Origin: Ferranicluibacter quercicola
Lineage (GTDB): Bacteria > Pseudomonadota > Alphaproteobacteria > Rhizobiales > Rhizobiaceae
Direction of reading: 5' to 3'
DNA: 64,000 nucleotides
Assembly: GCF_021168455.1 (NCBI RefSeq)
Contig: NZ_JAJOZR010000002.1
Coordinates: 1 to 64,000, forward strand
The position numbers were made by a program, and so were the translations under genes. Of this stretch, positions 35,701 to 44,400 are shown piece after piece. Positions within the stretch are counted from its first letter, which is position 1; every line of letters starts with the position of its first letter. The notes under the pieces are model-generated. The model had not been told where the DNA came from, did no database searches, and was given only the letters and a program-made list of their open reading frames with translations.

Positions 35701-35948
35701 AGGTGGACGAGGTCAACAATGAGGGGCGGGCGCGGGGCGATGTCGAGCCGAAGACGGCGGAGATGCTGGCCGACGAATCGCTCGCCCAGTTCACCGGCCT
35801 GCTGCGGGCGCTGCAATCGGGCCAGCGCGGTTTCGCCTCGCGCGTGATCGTCCAGAAGGAGAAATCCTATGGGGGGGAATACGATCATCTGGCGCGCGTC
35901 GCCGAATGGTCGACGGCCGATGGCGAAGAGGAGACGGGGGATGCCTGA
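32760..35948 (+). CDS. addB: AddB subunit of the AddAB double-strand break repair complex
   Basis: 1062 residues. The N-terminal half has an inactivated helicase-like fold (TIFVPTRRAARVLRSEF). The C-terminal nuclease domain ends in VIVDYKTG with catalytic Asp926 and Lys928. With AddA it resects double-strand breaks for RecA. No Walker A GxGKT is seen near the N-terminus. The Bacillus Fe-S cluster cysteine before PY is replaced by Asp790 (RRDPYSIY), and no C-terminal Cys trio is present. The start at 32760 follows AAGAAACC. It overlaps addA by 8 bp. Confidence 0.93.
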   Translation: MTPARQNVFTIPAGVPFLKTLVHAICNGTIVPDYRYDPADPLSLAGVTIFVPTRRAARVLRSEFVDCLGARSAILPVIRALGETDDDSGFFDAEMPAVLDLAPPLTGPARLIELSRLILAWRNTLPRIVTELHGDSPLIAPASPADALWLARNLVQIIDDIETEDLDWESLGALDASNYAQWWTLTLEFLQIASQFWPARLAELSRSSPARHRNAVLEAESHRIAAGAIDGPVIIAGSTGSIPATARLILAVQTLSQGAIVLPGLDETMTDADWSLIDPPPRDAARSHESASRSHPQYGFVRLLRRMGIARAEVVSIGTVDADLAVRAETLSHAFLPVEATSSWDAVRRSLDARRVEAAFSDAALIEAVNEREEATAIALSLRLALQRDEECQAALITPDRDLARRVAAELQRFGIEADDSAGTPLASTPQGTLVRLLLDVALRPGDPVAITTLMKHPLACFGVSPERFRPAVTLLELLALRGGTVPADIADLRPLLDEAAVRRRADRHAPEWLVQVTDADIEDARVVAGAIATAIEPLVAMLVRRRKGAGGFSTSLMLSDWAERTGRALEGVAMTETGDLGALWSGEAGAALADLLRAVIEADGQIEADGGQWCEAVDALMAGSAVKPRAMRHPRVFIFGALEARLQSVDLVVLGGMNEGTWPGQTANDPFLSRSMKTGIGLEPPERRIGQLAHDLQMACGTRRLVFSRSLRKGATPTVASRWLQRLLAVGGKDLGQRLRENGRDRLRYAALLDARPDTPLARRPEPKPAFALQPRRYSFSEVGRLRRDPYSIYARRILRLQPIDGFNDDPGAAERGTIYHAIVERFAKSTVDPAGPEAQAVMQQLIGEAFDEQRLPVHIDVIWRPRFAAVGRAFIDWEVSRKDGIRQSFLERYAKFQVGVADIELTGLADRIDIGPDGAAVIVDYKTGANPSVKEARALLDPQLPLEAAALKAGAFDTVGRRHPASLLYVRLKPGDRFEVDEVNNEGRARGDVEPKTAEMLADESLAQFTGLLRALQSGQRGFASRVIVQKEKSYGGEYDHLARVAEWSTADGEEETGDA

Positions 35949-38900
35949 CGATCTCGCACCGAAAAGCGGCTCGCCCGCCGACTGGCTGAACTGGACGACG
36001 GCGCAACAGGCCATCGCCTCGGATCCGCAGCGATCGGCCTGGGTCTCGGCCAATGCCGGCTCGGGCAAGACCCATGTGCTGACCCAGCGCGTCATTCGCC
36101 TCTTGCTTTCGGGATGTCGCGCCTCGGCCATCCTCTGCCTGACCTATACGAAGGCGGCGGCGGCCGAAATGTCGAACCGCGTGTTCGAGCGGCTGGCGGA
36201 ATGGGTGACGCTCGATGACGCGACGCTTTCGGCGCGGATCACGGCGCTCGAAGGGCGGGCGCCGAGTGCCGCCACGGTCGCCGAGGCCCGGCGCCTGTTT
36301 GCCCGCGCGCTGGAAACGCCGGGCGGGCTAAAGATCCAGACGATTCACGCCTTTTGCGAAGCGTTGCTGCATCAGTTTCCGCTGGAAGCCAATGTCGCCG
36401 GCCACTTTTCCGTGCTCGACGACAGGACGGCGACGATCCTGCTGGCGGACGCGCGCCGTCTTCTCCTGACGGCGGCGGCGACCGAGGGCGATCCGGTGCT
36501 GACCGGCGCCTTTGAGACCGTGCTGGCGCTGGCCGACGACACCGGGCTCGAAAGCCTGCTGTCGATGATCGTCGCCAACCGCACGGCGCTGCAGGCTTTC
36601 CTGACCGAGGCCGAACAGACGGGCGGCACCGACCGCGTCCTGCGCGAGGCGCTGGGACTGGATGCCAAGGAGACGGCGGACGGCGTCATCGCGCAGTTCT
36701 GGCCGCTGGCCGGCCTCAACGGTCCGGATCTCACGCGCTATATCGATATCGCGCGCGCTTCGGGCGGTGCCAAGGTGCGGGATTTTGCCGACGGGCTGGC
36801 GGTTACGGCTGAGCTCAAAACGCCGCTGCAGCGCTATCAGGCCGTTCGGGACCTGTTCTTCTCTGCGTCCTCGGGCAAGCCGCGGGCGATGTCGGGCTTC
36901 TTTTCCGCGCCGCTGCGCAAGGCGGCCCCCGATCTTGAGGACAAGGTGCAGGCTGCTTACGAGGCCGTCCTGTCGCTCTCCGACCGGCTGGCCCTCGTCC
37001 ACATGTTCGAGGCGACACAGGCCGCAATGGTGCTCGCCGAGCGGCTGACGCAGGACTACGAAGACATCAAGAAGAGCCGCAGCCAGCTCGATTTCGACGA
37101 CCTGATCAACCGGACCGCGCGTCTTTTAACCCGCGCGGATGTCGGCGCCTGGGTGCATTACAAGCTCGACCAGGGCATCGACCATATTCTCGTAGACGAG
37201 GCGCAGGATACGAGCCCGGTGCAGTGGTCGATCATCCGGTCGCTCGCCGAAGACTTCTTTACCGGCGACAGCGCCCGCGGTCGCCACCGGACGCTGTTTG
37301 CCGTCGGCGACGAGAAGCAGTCGATCTACTCGTTCCAGGGCGCGCGGCCGGAGCGCTTTTCGGAAGAGGCGCGCGCGGCGAAGCGGCGGATCGATGCGAG
37401 CGGGCTCGCTTTCAGCCCCGTGCAGCTGCAGCTTTCCTTCCGCTCGACCGAGGACGTGCTGTCCGCCGTCGACACGGTGTTTCGGGAGCCAGCCCATGCG
37501 CGCGGCCTCAGCGCCCGCAACGAACCCGTCGTGCACGCCTCGAACCGCGTCGGCCATCCGGGTCTGGTCGAGATCTGGGACATGATCGCCCCTGCACCGA
37601 GCCTCGAGGAGGAGGACTGGACCGCAGCCTTCGATGCGACGCCGGAACATGCGCCGGCCAACATTCTGGCCGAACGCATCGCAGCGACGCTGGCGCACTG
37701 GATCGGCACCGAGACCATCATCGAGAAGACCACGCGCCGTGTCATGCGGCCGGGCGACGTGATCGTGCTGGTGCGCAAGCGCGATGCCTTCGTGAACGCG
37801 CTGATGCGGGCCCTGAAGACGCGGCACGACATCCCTGTCGCGGGTGCCGACCGGCTGGTGCTGACGGCGCATATCGCCGTTCAGGATCTGATGGCGCTCG
37901 GCCGGTTTCTGCTCCTGCCGCAGGACGACCTGTCGCTGGCCGCGGTGCTGAAGAGCCCGCTCTTCGCCGTGACCGAGGAGGTGCTGGCGGACGCTGCAAC
38001 CCTGCGCCCCCTCGGCCACAGCCTCTGGAGCGCGCTCCAGGCGTCACCCGATCCGGCGCTCGCGCCGGTCGTTGCGCGGCTGGCGACCTACCGGACGCTG
38101 GCGGATACGCTCTCGGTCTATGACCTCTATGCGCGCCTGCTGGGCGCCGATGGCGGGCGGGCGGCGTTCCTGTCGCGGCTCGGCAGCGAGGTCAGCGACA
38201 TTCTCGACGAGTTCCTCACCTTCTGCCTCGATCACGAGGCCAACGGGCTTCCCGGTCTGCAGAGCTTCATTTCCGGCCTCGAACTGGAGGCGCCGACCAT
38301 CAAGCGGGAGCAGGACAAGGAGCGCAACGAGGTTCGCGTCATGACCGTTCATGCGGCAAAGGGCCTGGAGGCGCCGGTCGTGTTCCTGGTCGATGGCAGC
38401 GGCAAGGCGTTCAACAATCAGCATGTTCCGGCACTCCGCATGGTGCCGTCGCCGCACGGGCGCGGTGCCGACGGGGAGGCCTCGACCATTCCCGTCTGGC
38501 GGCCGCCGCGGGCACCCTCCAACAGCCTGATCGACAGCGATACGCAGCGACTGAAGGCAAGTGCCGAGGAGGAGTATCGTCGGCTGCTCTATGTCGGCAT
38601 GACGCGGGCAGCCGACCGCCTGATCGTCTGCGGCTATCGCGGCAAGCTCGACAATCCGGAAAGCTGGCACGCCATGGTGCGCGCCGGTCTGGCCGCGGAT
38701 GCGGAAGGCCGGCTGGTGCCCGTCGATTTCTCGGTGGCCGGGCTGCAATGGAGCGGCGCGCGCTGGCATGCGCTGACCAAGCGGACGGATTTCGACATCG
38801 AGCCCGCAGAGGTCGATATCGCGGCCGATGACGTCGGCAGCTTGCCGCAAGCGCTGCTTGAACCCCTGCCGCCACAGCGCCACCTTCCCCGGCCCTTGAG

Positions 38901-39510
38901 TCCTTCGGGCGCAGGTTTCACAGTGGAGGCGGACGCGGCGGACACGATCACCGGTTCGCGCCTCTTTCTCGACGACAAGGCCACGGGACCGTCTCTGTTG
39001 CGCGGCGCAATCCTGCATCGGTTGCTGCAGGTTCTGCCTGCGCGGCCGCCGGAGGCGCGCGAAGCCAATGCCGCACGTTATCTGTCGCGCGCCGCCCCCA
39101 ACTGGAGCGAGGCGCAGCGGGACGGCATCGTGCGGTCCGTTCTTGCCGTCATCGACGATCCCGCACTTTCCGCGCTTTTCTCCAGCTCCAGCCGTGCCGA
39201 GGTCTCGATCATGGGCACGCTTCGGCTCGGTGTGCGCGAACACGCCGTCTCCGGCCGGATCGACCGTTTGGCGGTTGCCGAGAACTGTGTCGTAATCGCG
39301 GACTTCAAGACGAACCGGACCGTGCCCGGCGACGTCGGCGCCGTACCGAACGTCTACCGCACGCAGCTTGCGATCTACCGGGAGATCCTGCGGCCGCTCT
39401 ACCCGGCCCATCGGTTCCGCTGCATCCTCGTCTTCACCGAGGGCCCAACGGCAATCGAGCTGCCGGAGGCGCTTCTCGATGCCGCGCTTGTGGACCTCGC
39501 CACAAAATGA
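35941..39510 (+). CDS. addA: AddA helicase-nuclease subunit
   Basis: 1189 residues. UvrD-type helicase: Walker A ANAGSGKT (37-44), DHILVDEAQDTS, VGDEKQSIYSFQGA, TVHAAKGLEAPVVF and YVGMTRAADRL. The C-terminal nuclease motif IADFKTNR supplies Asp1121 and Lys1123. Partner of AddB, forming the alphaproteobacterial counterpart of RecBCD. ATG 35941 lies inside the end of addB, so translation is coupled. trxA follows 89 bp later. Confidence 0.95.
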   Translation: MPDDLAPKSGSPADWLNWTTAQQAIASDPQRSAWVSANAGSGKTHVLTQRVIRLLLSGCRASAILCLTYTKAAAAEMSNRVFERLAEWVTLDDATLSARITALEGRAPSAATVAEARRLFARALETPGGLKIQTIHAFCEALLHQFPLEANVAGHFSVLDDRTATILLADARRLLLTAAATEGDPVLTGAFETVLALADDTGLESLLSMIVANRTALQAFLTEAEQTGGTDRVLREALGLDAKETADGVIAQFWPLAGLNGPDLTRYIDIARASGGAKVRDFADGLAVTAELKTPLQRYQAVRDLFFSASSGKPRAMSGFFSAPLRKAAPDLEDKVQAAYEAVLSLSDRLALVHMFEATQAAMVLAERLTQDYEDIKKSRSQLDFDDLINRTARLLTRADVGAWVHYKLDQGIDHILVDEAQDTSPVQWSIIRSLAEDFFTGDSARGRHRTLFAVGDEKQSIYSFQGARPERFSEEARAAKRRIDASGLAFSPVQLQLSFRSTEDVLSAVDTVFREPAHARGLSARNEPVVHASNRVGHPGLVEIWDMIAPAPSLEEEDWTAAFDATPEHAPANILAERIAATLAHWIGTETIIEKTTRRVMRPGDVIVLVRKRDAFVNALMRALKTRHDIPVAGADRLVLTAHIAVQDLMALGRFLLLPQDDLSLAAVLKSPLFAVTEEVLADAATLRPLGHSLWSALQASPDPALAPVVARLATYRTLADTLSVYDLYARLLGADGGRAAFLSRLGSEVSDILDEFLTFCLDHEANGLPGLQSFISGLELEAPTIKREQDKERNEVRVMTVHAAKGLEAPVVFLVDGSGKAFNNQHVPALRMVPSPHGRGADGEASTIPVWRPPRAPSNSLIDSDTQRLKASAEEEYRRLLYVGMTRAADRLIVCGYRGKLDNPESWHAMVRAGLAADAEGRLVPVDFSVAGLQWSGARWHALTKRTDFDIEPAEVDIAADDVGSLPQALLEPLPPQRHLPRPLSPSGAGFTVEADAADTITGSRLFLDDKATGPSLLRGAILHRLLQVLPARPPEAREANAARYLSRAAPNWSEAQRDGIVRSVLAVIDDPALSALFSSSSRAEVSIMGTLRLGVREHAVSGRIDRLAVAENCVVIADFKTNRTVPGDVGAVPNVYRTQLAIYREILRPLYPAHRFRCILVFTEGPTAIELPEALLDAALVDLATK

Positions 39511-39599
39511 GATACCGGACATTGAAATGCAGGGTCCGGATCATCACATCCTGATCATGCCCCGCGGGTTACCCGCACCATAGGAATGAGGAGCGCATC

Positions 39600-39923
39600 A
39601 TGGCGACCGTGAAAGTCGATACATCCAATTTTCAGGATGAAGTTCTCAATGCACAGGAGCCGGTTATCGTCGATTTCTGGGCGGAATGGTGCGGTCCGTG
39701 CAAGATGATCGCGCCCAGCCTCGAGGAAATCTCCAACGAGATGGCCGGTAAGGTCAAGGTCGCCAAGATCAACATCGACGAGAACCCCGAGATTGCCGCC
39801 CAGTACGGCGTGCGCTCGATTCCGACGCTCGCCCTCTTCAAGGCCGGCGAGGTTGCCGACATCAAGGTCGGTGCCGCACCGAAGACCGCGCTGACCTCGT
39901 GGATCACCAACGCCGCCGCATAG
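39600..39923 (+). CDS. trxA: Thioredoxin 1
   Basis: 107 residues, standard length. The dithiol is Cys31-Gly-Pro-Cys34 in AEWCGPCKM, and the cis-Pro is in GVRSIPTLALF. Reduces protein disulfides with thioredoxin reductase. Its ATG has GGAG upstream. Its place after addAB is typical of the Rhizobiaceae. Terminator at 39956-39984. Confidence 0.97.
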   Translation: MATVKVDTSNFQDEVLNAQEPVIVDFWAEWCGPCKMIAPSLEEISNEMAGKVKVAKINIDENPEIAAQYGVRSIPTLALFKAGEVADIKVGAAPKTALTSWITNAAA

Positions 39924-39955
39924 GCGTCCGCTGGATCGTGCGATACGACATATGG

Positions 39956-39984
39956 AAAACCCGGCCTTCGCAGCCGGGTTTTTT
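39956..39984 (+). terminator. Rho-independent terminator of trxA, shared with folC
   Basis: Stem AACCCGGC/GCCGGGTT with a 7-nt loop, followed by TTTT; AAAA flanks the other side, so it can act in both directions between convergent trxA and folC. Confidence 0.85.
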
Positions 39985-40010
39985 CATGCCGTTTTTTCCA
40001 TTGCCGCCAT

Positions 40011-41351
40011 TCAGCGCGGCGGCGTGCCGTTGTCGGCGAGGACATTGCCGACGAGATAGAGCGAACCGCCGATGAGGATGCGCGGGGCGACCGGCTGGTC
40101 TTCGAACAGGCCCGAGATAACGGCCAGCGCTTCCGCGACCGAAGAAACCGGCTCGACCTCGAGGCCCTGGGCCGCTGCGTCTTCCGCCAGCGCCACCGGG
40201 TCGATACCGGCGTCCGAACCGCGGATCGGCACGGTGAAGACCTGTTCCGCAAGGCCGGAGAAGGACTGGAAGTAGCCGGCGGGATCCTTGGTGTTGAGCA
40301 TGCCGATGATGAGGAACAGAGGCCGCGGGTCGCGCTCCTCGAGATTGGCCATCGTCTCGGCGATCACCTTGCCGGCACCGGGGTTGTGGCCACCATCCAC
40401 CCAGATTTCGGCGCGTTTCGGTGCGCGTTCCGCCAGCCGTCCGCTGGTGAGCCGCTGCAGGCGGCCGGGCCATTCGACCGTCGTCAGGCCTTTCTCGATC
40501 GCCGCGTCCGACGGATCGAAACCGGCGGCGCGGATCGTGCGGATGGCTGCGGCGGCATTGGCATATTGATGCCGGCCGGGCAGGCGCGGCAGCGGCAGGT
40601 CAATCAGTCCGGCATCGTCCTGATAGATCAGGCGGCCGAACTCCTCATGCGCCATGAAGTCCTGTCCGTAAACGGACACGGGGCAGCGCAGCCGCTCGGC
40701 GGTGGCGACCAGCACGTCGCGCGCGGCCTCCTCCTCCTGCTGCCCGATGACGACGGGACAGCCGCGCTTCATGATGCCGGCCTTTTCGGCAGCGATCAGT
40801 TCGACACGATCGCCGAGATAGGCCTGATGATCGAGCGAAATCGGCATGATCGTGGAGACGGCCGGCGCCGTGATGACGTTCGTCGCATCGAAACGACCGC
40901 CGAGGCCGACCTCGACGATCGCGACATCGGCGGGATGCTCGGAGAACAGGACGAAGGTGACGGCGGTCAGGATTTCGAAGACGGTGATGGTCTCGCCGCG
41001 ATTGGCAGCACCCACGCGGCGCACCGCCTCTGCGAGAACCGCGTCCGTGGCATAGGCACCGCGACCGCCCTTGACGCCGAGGCGATAGCGCTCATGCCAG
41101 CTGACGAGGTGCGGCGAGGTGTGGACATGGACGGAGAGACCCGCCGCCTCCAGGATCGCCCTGGAGAAGGCCGAGACGGACCCCTTGCCATTGGTGCCGG
41201 CCACGTGAATGACGGGCGGCAGCCGGTCCTGCGGGTTGCCGAGCCTGTCGAGGAGGCGGGTGACGCGCTCGAGCGACAGATCGAAGCCTTTGGGATGAAG
41301 GGCAAGGAGCTTGTCGATCTCCTGCGTGGCTTCGCTTGCCGCAACGGTCAT
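40011..41351 (-). CDS. folC: Bifunctional folylpolyglutamate synthase/dihydrofolate synthase
   Basis: 446 residues. Mur ligase-type fold. P-loop GTNGKGSVSAF binds ATP; AVSTIMPISLDHQAYLG and LVEVDGGHNPGAGK-like segments (here IWVDGGHNPGAGK) are family marks. Adds glutamate to dihydropteroate and to folates. The start is the ATG at 41351; the frame is open further left in translation, but that part overlaps accD. The start lies 8 bp after the accD stop. Members of this family in alphaproteobacteria sit beside accD. Confidence 0.94.
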   Translation of the reverse strand: MTVAASEATQEIDKLLALHPKGFDLSLERVTRLLDRLGNPQDRLPPVIHVAGTNGKGSVSAFSRAILEAAGLSVHVHTSPHLVSWHERYRLGVKGGRGAYATDAVLAEAVRRVGAANRGETITVFEILTAVTFVLFSEHPADVAIVEVGLGGRFDATNVITAPAVSTIMPISLDHQAYLGDRVELIAAEKAGIMKRGCPVVIGQQEEEAARDVLVATAERLRCPVSVYGQDFMAHEEFGRLIYQDDAGLIDLPLPRLPGRHQYANAAAAIRTIRAAGFDPSDAAIEKGLTTVEWPGRLQRLTSGRLAERAPKRAEIWVDGGHNPGAGKVIAETMANLEERDPRPLFLIIGMLNTKDPAGYFQSFSGLAEQVFTVPIRGSDAGIDPVALAEDAAAQGLEVEPVSSVAEALAVISGLFEDQPVAPRILIGGSLYLVGNVLADNGTPPR

Positions 41352-41359
41352 CGCAGACC

Positions 41360-42286
41360 TTAAACGCCGGCCGCAACCGGCACGGCTGCCGGGGGAACGA
41401 CGATCTCGGGCTCGACGGTACGCTTGACGACATCGACCGGCTTCTTGAGCATGATCTTCAGCACGCGTGCGAGCGTCGAAGGAATGTCGTGACGCTTGAT
41501 GACCATGTCGATCATGCCGTGATCCATCAGATATTCCGACGTCTGGAAGCCCTCGGGGAGCTTTTCGCGGATGGTCTGCTCGATGACGCGCTTGCCGGCA
41601 AAGCAGATTTCGGCACCCGGCTCCGCCAGATGCAGATCGCCGAGCATGGCATAGGACGCGGTGACGCCGCCGGTCGTCGGGTTCGTCAGGACAACGATAT
41701 AGGGAAGGCCCGCTTCCTTCAGCATCTGCACGGCCACGGTGGTGCGCGGCAGCTGCATGAGCGAGAGGATGCCTTCCTGCATACGGGCGCCGCCCGAGGC
41801 CGGGAAGATGACGAGCGGGCACTTTTCGGCGATCGCGCGCTCGAAGGCCTTGATGATCGCCTCACCGGCGGCGATGCCGAGCGAGCCGCCCATGAAGGCA
41901 AATTCATGCACGACGGCCACGAGCTTCAGGCCCTCGACGGTGCCAACACCGGCGAGGATCGTATCCTCCATCTCGGTCTTGGCACGGCTGTCGCGCAGGC
42001 GGTCAGTGTATTTCTTCGAGTCGCGGAACTTCAGCGGGTCCTGCGCCACCTTCGGCTGCGGCAGGGCCTCGTAGACGCCATCATCGAACAGATCCTTCAG
42101 GCGCGCCTTGGCCGGCATCTTCATGTGGAAGCCGGATGCGGGAATGACCCATTTGTTTTCTTCGAGATCGCGGTGAAACACCATCTCGCCCGTTTCCGGG
42201 CACTTGATCCAAAGGTTTTCCGGAACCTCGCGGCGGCCGAGCATCGAATTGATCTTCGGGCGAACGTAGTTGGTAATCCAGTTCAC
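41360..42286 (-). CDS. accD: Acetyl-CoA carboxylase carboxyltransferase beta subunit
   Basis: 308 residues. Contributes the carboxyltransferase half-site that makes malonyl-CoA with AccA. Recognised segments include LVIFPASGGARMQEG and LPYIVVLTNPTTGGVTAS. In the N-terminal region only Cys29 of the four zinc-ribbon cysteines of E. coli AccD is present (WIKCPETGEMVFHRD), so the zinc finger is lost or degenerate. Lies between trpA and folC, all on minus. Confidence 0.95.
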   Translation of the reverse strand: MNWITNYVRPKINSMLGRREVPENLWIKCPETGEMVFHRDLEENKWVIPASGFHMKMPAKARLKDLFDDGVYEALPQPKVAQDPLKFRDSKKYTDRLRDSRAKTEMEDTILAGVGTVEGLKLVAVVHEFAFMGGSLGIAAGEAIIKAFERAIAEKCPLVIFPASGGARMQEGILSLMQLPRTTVAVQMLKEAGLPYIVVLTNPTTGGVTASYAMLGDLHLAEPGAEICFAGKRVIEQTIREKLPEGFQTSEYLMDHGMIDMVIKRHDIPSTLARVLKIMLKKPVDVVKRTVEPEIVVPPAAVPVAAGV

Positions 42287-42335
42287 ATGAAACTCCTGAA
42301 ATCGTTCAGCCTGTCATTGCCCTGAATGTGGGCGA

Positions 42336-43175
42336 TTATTCGGCTGCGGCAAGACGTGCGGCCCGGACGCCGGCCGAAAGGCCACAGACGAGGGCCTCCA
42401 CGCCCGGAACGGTCGCACCCGTTGCCTGACCGTCTTCGGTGAGGCTGGAGGCGACCTGATTGATGATGACGGTACCGACGACCACGCCGTCGGCAGAGGC
42501 GCCGATGGCGCGGGCATGCTCGGCCGTCTTGACGCCGAAGCCGACGCAGACCGGCAGGTTGGTATGCTCCTTGATGCGCGCCACGGCGCCGCCGACCAGG
42601 GCCGGCTCCGGCAGCGCCGAGCCGGTGATGCCGTTCATGGAAACGTAATAGACGAAGCCAGAGGTGTTTTCGAGAACCTTGGGCAGGCGCCGCCCGTCCG
42701 TCGTGGGCGTTGCCAGCCGGATGAAGCTGATGCCCTTTCTGAGAGCGGGCAGGCAGAGCTCGTCGTCCATTTCCGGCGGCAGATCCACGACGATCAGGCC
42801 GTCGATGCCGGCGGCAAGCGCGTTGTCGAGAAAGCGATCGACGCCATAGATGTAGATCGGATTGTAGTAGCCCATCATGACGATCGGCGTGTCCGTATCC
42901 GTCTTGCGGAACTGGCGGGACAGCTCCAGCGTTTTTTCGAGCGTCTGGCCGCCGCGCAGGGCGCGCTGGCCGGCCAGCTGGATCGCCGGGCCATCCGCCA
43001 TCGGGTCGGAGAAGGGCATGCCGAGCTCGATGATGTCGGAGCCGGCCGAGGGCAGCGCCTTCATGATCGACAGGGATGTGTCGAAATCCGGATCGCCCCC
43101 CATGATGTAGGTGACGAGCACCGGCCGATGCTCGGCGGCCGCCTTGGCGAAGGTCCTGTCGAAACGTGCGCTCAT
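42336..43175 (-). CDS. trpA: Tryptophan synthase alpha subunit
   Basis: 279 residues, TIM barrel. Catalytic Glu and Asp are in IIELGMPFSDPMADGP. Cleaves indole-3-glycerol phosphate to indole for TrpB. It starts 4 bp after trpB on the minus strand. Second aspartate and phosphate loop GFGVKTAEHA also present. Confidence 0.96.
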   Translation of the reverse strand: MSARFDRTFAKAAAEHRPVLVTYIMGGDPDFDTSLSIMKALPSAGSDIIELGMPFSDPMADGPAIQLAGQRALRGGQTLEKTLELSRQFRKTDTDTPIVMMGYYNPIYIYGVDRFLDNALAAGIDGLIVVDLPPEMDDELCLPALRKGISFIRLATPTTDGRRLPKVLENTSGFVYYVSMNGITGSALPEPALVGGAVARIKEHTNLPVCVGFGVKTAEHARAIGASADGVVVGTVIINQVASSLTEDGQATGATVPGVEALVCGLSAGVRAARLAAAE

Positions 43176-43179
43176 GTTC

Positions 43180-44400
43180 TTACAGTCCCATTCCGAGCAG
43201 CTTGCCGACGGTGAAGATATCCTTGTCGCCGCGTCCGCAGAGGTTCATCACGATGATCTGGTCCTTGTCCATCGTCGGCGCCCGCTTGATGACTTCGGCC
43301 AGCGCATGGCTCGGCTCGAGCGCGGGAATGATGCCTTCGATGCGGGTCAGGAGCTGGAAGGCTTCGAGCGCCTCATGATCCATGATCGGCACGTATTCGA
43401 CGCGACCGGCATCCTTCAGCCAGGAATGCTCGGGGCCGATGCCGGGATAGTCGAGGCCGGCGGAGATGGAGTGGCCTTCCTTGATCTGTCCGTCCTTGTC
43501 CTGCAGCAGATAGGTGCGGTTGCCGTGAAGAACGCCCGGCGAGCCCGCCGTCAGCGAGGCACAGTGTTCCTCGCCGTCGAGGCCCTTGCCGCCGGCTTCC
43601 ACGCCGACGATCTTGACGCTGGCGTCGTCGAGAAACGGATGGAAGAGACCGATGGCGTTGGAGCCGCCGCCGACGGCGGCAACCAGCATGTCCGGCAGGC
43701 GGCCTTCCATGGCCAGCATCTGCTCGCGCGTTTCCCGGCCGATGACGGCCTGGAAGTCGCGCACCATTTCCGGATAGGGATGCGGGCCGGCAGCGGTGCC
43801 GATCAGATAGTAGGTGTCGTCGACATTGGTGACCCAGTCGCGCAGGGCCTCGTTCATCGCGTCCTTCAGCGTGCCGTGGCCGGCCGTGACGGGACGCACT
43901 TCGGCACCGAGCAGCTTCATGCGAAAGACGTTCGGCGACTGGCGCTCGACGTCGGTCGCGCCCATGTAGACGACGCAGGGAAGGCCGAAGCGGGCCGCGA
44001 CGGTCGCCGTCGCCACGCCATGCTGGCCGGCGCCGGTTTCCGCGATGATGCGGGTCTTGCCCATGCGCTTGGCGAGCAGGATCTGGCCGAGGCAGTTGTT
44101 GATCTTGTGCGAACCGGTGTGGTTCAGCTCGTCGCGCTTGAAATAGACCTTCGCGCCACCCAGTTCCGCCGTCAGCCGCTCGGCAAAATAGAGCGGGCTC
44201 GGACGGCCGGTATAATGGGTGTTGAGGTGTTCCAGCTCGGCCTTGAAGGCGGGATCGGTCTTTGCCTTCTCCCATTCGGCTTCAAGCTCGAGGATTAGCG
44301 GCATCAGCGTTTCCGCGACGAAGCGGCCGCCGAAAATGCCGAAACGACCATCCTCGTCGGGGCCGGAACGGAAGGAATTGGGTAGAGGGGTCTGATTCAC
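43180..44400 (-). CDS. trpB: Tryptophan synthase beta subunit
   Basis: 406 residues, PLP enzyme joining indole and serine. PLP Lys is in LNHTGSHKINNCLGQ; ETGAGQHGVATATVAA and GGGSNAIG are further conserved loops. The start is a GTG at 44400 overlapping the trpF stop by 4 bp (GTGA). Order trpF-trpB-trpA, as in other alphaproteobacteria. Confidence 0.97.
   Translation of the reverse strand: MNQTPLPNSFRSGPDEDGRFGIFGGRFVAETLMPLILELEAEWEKAKTDPAFKAELEHLNTHYTGRPSPLYFAERLTAELGGAKVYFKRDELNHTGSHKINNCLGQILLAKRMGKTRIIAETGAGQHGVATATVAARFGLPCVVYMGATDVERQSPNVFRMKLLGAEVRPVTAGHGTLKDAMNEALRDWVTNVDDTYYLIGTAAGPHPYPEMVRDFQAVIGRETREQMLAMEGRLPDMLVAAVGGGSNAIGLFHPFLDDASVKIVGVEAGGKGLDGEEHCASLTAGSPGVLHGNRTYLLQDKDGQIKEGHSISAGLDYPGIGPEHSWLKDAGRVEYVPIMDHEALEAFQLLTRIEGIIPALEPSHALAEVIKRAPTMDKDQIIVMNLCGRGDKDIFTVGKLLGMGL

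Noticed and set aside
32616..36131. An open frame of 1171 codons on the minus strand
   Set aside because: It is antisense to addB and part of addA, with low-complexity Arg/Pro-rich translation and no ribosome site.
42284..42299. A parS-like TTCACATGAAAC before accD
   Set aside because: The centre is CACATG, not the palindromic CACGTG, and other bases also differ. It includes the accD start codon.
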